Origin: Prevotellaceae bacterium
GTDB lineage: Bacteria; Bacteroidota; Bacteroidia; Bacteroidales; UBA932
Length of the DNA stretch: 6,479 nucleotides
Assembly (NCBI GenBank): GCA_031257455.1
Contig: JAIROQ010000209.1
Coordinates: 1-6,479 of the forward strand
Direction of reading: 5' to 3'
The notes beneath the pieces are model-generated. The model was not told where the DNA came from and did no database searches. It saw nothing but the letters and a program-made list of their open reading frames with translations. A program made the position numbers and the translations under genes. Shown one piece after another: positions 6,344 to 6,479 of the stretch; position 1 is the stretch's first letter; every line of letters begins with the position of its first letter.

Positions 6344-6351
6344 TATCTTTG
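6344..6351 (+). promoter_or_regulatory. -7 promoter box of the downstream gene
   Basis: TATCTTTG matches the Bacteroidota -7 consensus TAnnTTTG exactly and is preceded by a T8 tract (6335-6342). The predicted start, a few bases downstream, leaves a leader of roughly 15 bases before the ATG at 6372. No clear TTTG -33 element is present at the usual distance, because that position is occupied by the direct repeat. Confidence 0.6.
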
Positions 6352-6371
6352 CGGGGAAATACAGTTTCAGT

Positions 6372-6479
6372 ATGGAAATGATTAAAAAAATAATGCATGC
6401 GCAACAGCTTTTACCGGTAATGCCCCTGCCGGCACAAATGCAAAACATCCGTGTGGAAGTAATCGTTTTGCCGGTAGTT
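6372..6479 (+). CDS. Unidentified small protein, N-terminal 36 codons only
   Basis: An open frame starts at ATG 6372 and runs off the end of the window in frame, giving 36 residues (MEMIKKIMHAQQLL... ending RVEVIVLPVV). A promoter-like box just upstream supports it as a real gene. An alternative ATG lies at 6378. I do not recognise it with confidence. A hydrophobic lead, a Leu-Pro segment and a VEVIVLP-type strand recall the N-termini of short antitoxin-like proteins in Bacteroidota, but this is a resemblance only and the diagnostic part is outside the window. Confidence 0.6.
   Translation, partial: MEMIKKIMHAQQLLPVMPLPAQMQNIRVEVIVLPVV

Overview
The window looks like part of a Bacteroidota chromosome, probably Bacteroidales-like. 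Start codons lack Shine-Dalgarno sequences. A perfect TAnnTTTG-type -7 box (TATCTTTG) lies before the last gene. The intergenic spaces are packed with short tandem repeats and palindromic dispersed repeats of the kind common in Bacteroidota draft genomes. The genus cannot be fixed from this sequence.

Layout, left to right. Positions 1-171 hold two copies of a GC-rich dispersed repeat (edge motif TCGAAATGACGG). Positions 179-484 (minus) encode a small GIY-YIG nuclease-domain protein. Positions 509-747 hold three more repeat copies, the first two inverted relative to the left-hand copies, so the nuclease gene is bracketed by inverted repeats. Positions 761-866 hold two heptamer tandem arrays and a small hairpin. 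Positions 877-3234 (minus) encode a complete class A penicillin-binding protein. The divergent spacer carries a candidate promoter and then an octamer array (ATTGTTGA). Positions 3425-3802 (plus) encode a four-helix-bundle protein of the 23S rRNA intervening-sequence (IVS) family. A second octamer array follows, the exact reverse complement of the first. Positions 3889-6213 (plus) encode a complete DNA topoisomerase I. After topA come a TGGTTAA heptamer array, a 35-bp-period direct repeat, a promoter-like box and the first 36 codons of an unidentified small gene that leaves the window.

The two large genes are housekeeping: the PBP builds peptidoglycan at the inner membrane, and topoisomerase I relaxes negative supercoils. 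They are divergently arranged and functionally unrelated. The two small genes look like accessory passengers. They belong to unrelated families, but each sits tightly inside inverted repeats. The four-helix ORF lies exactly between a candidate promoter and the topA start codon, enclosed in a 35-bp perfect inverted repeat. This resembles IVS elements in 23S rRNA, but placed in an mRNA leader. That arrangement is the most interesting feature here. Any claim of mobility, processing or regulation is inference.
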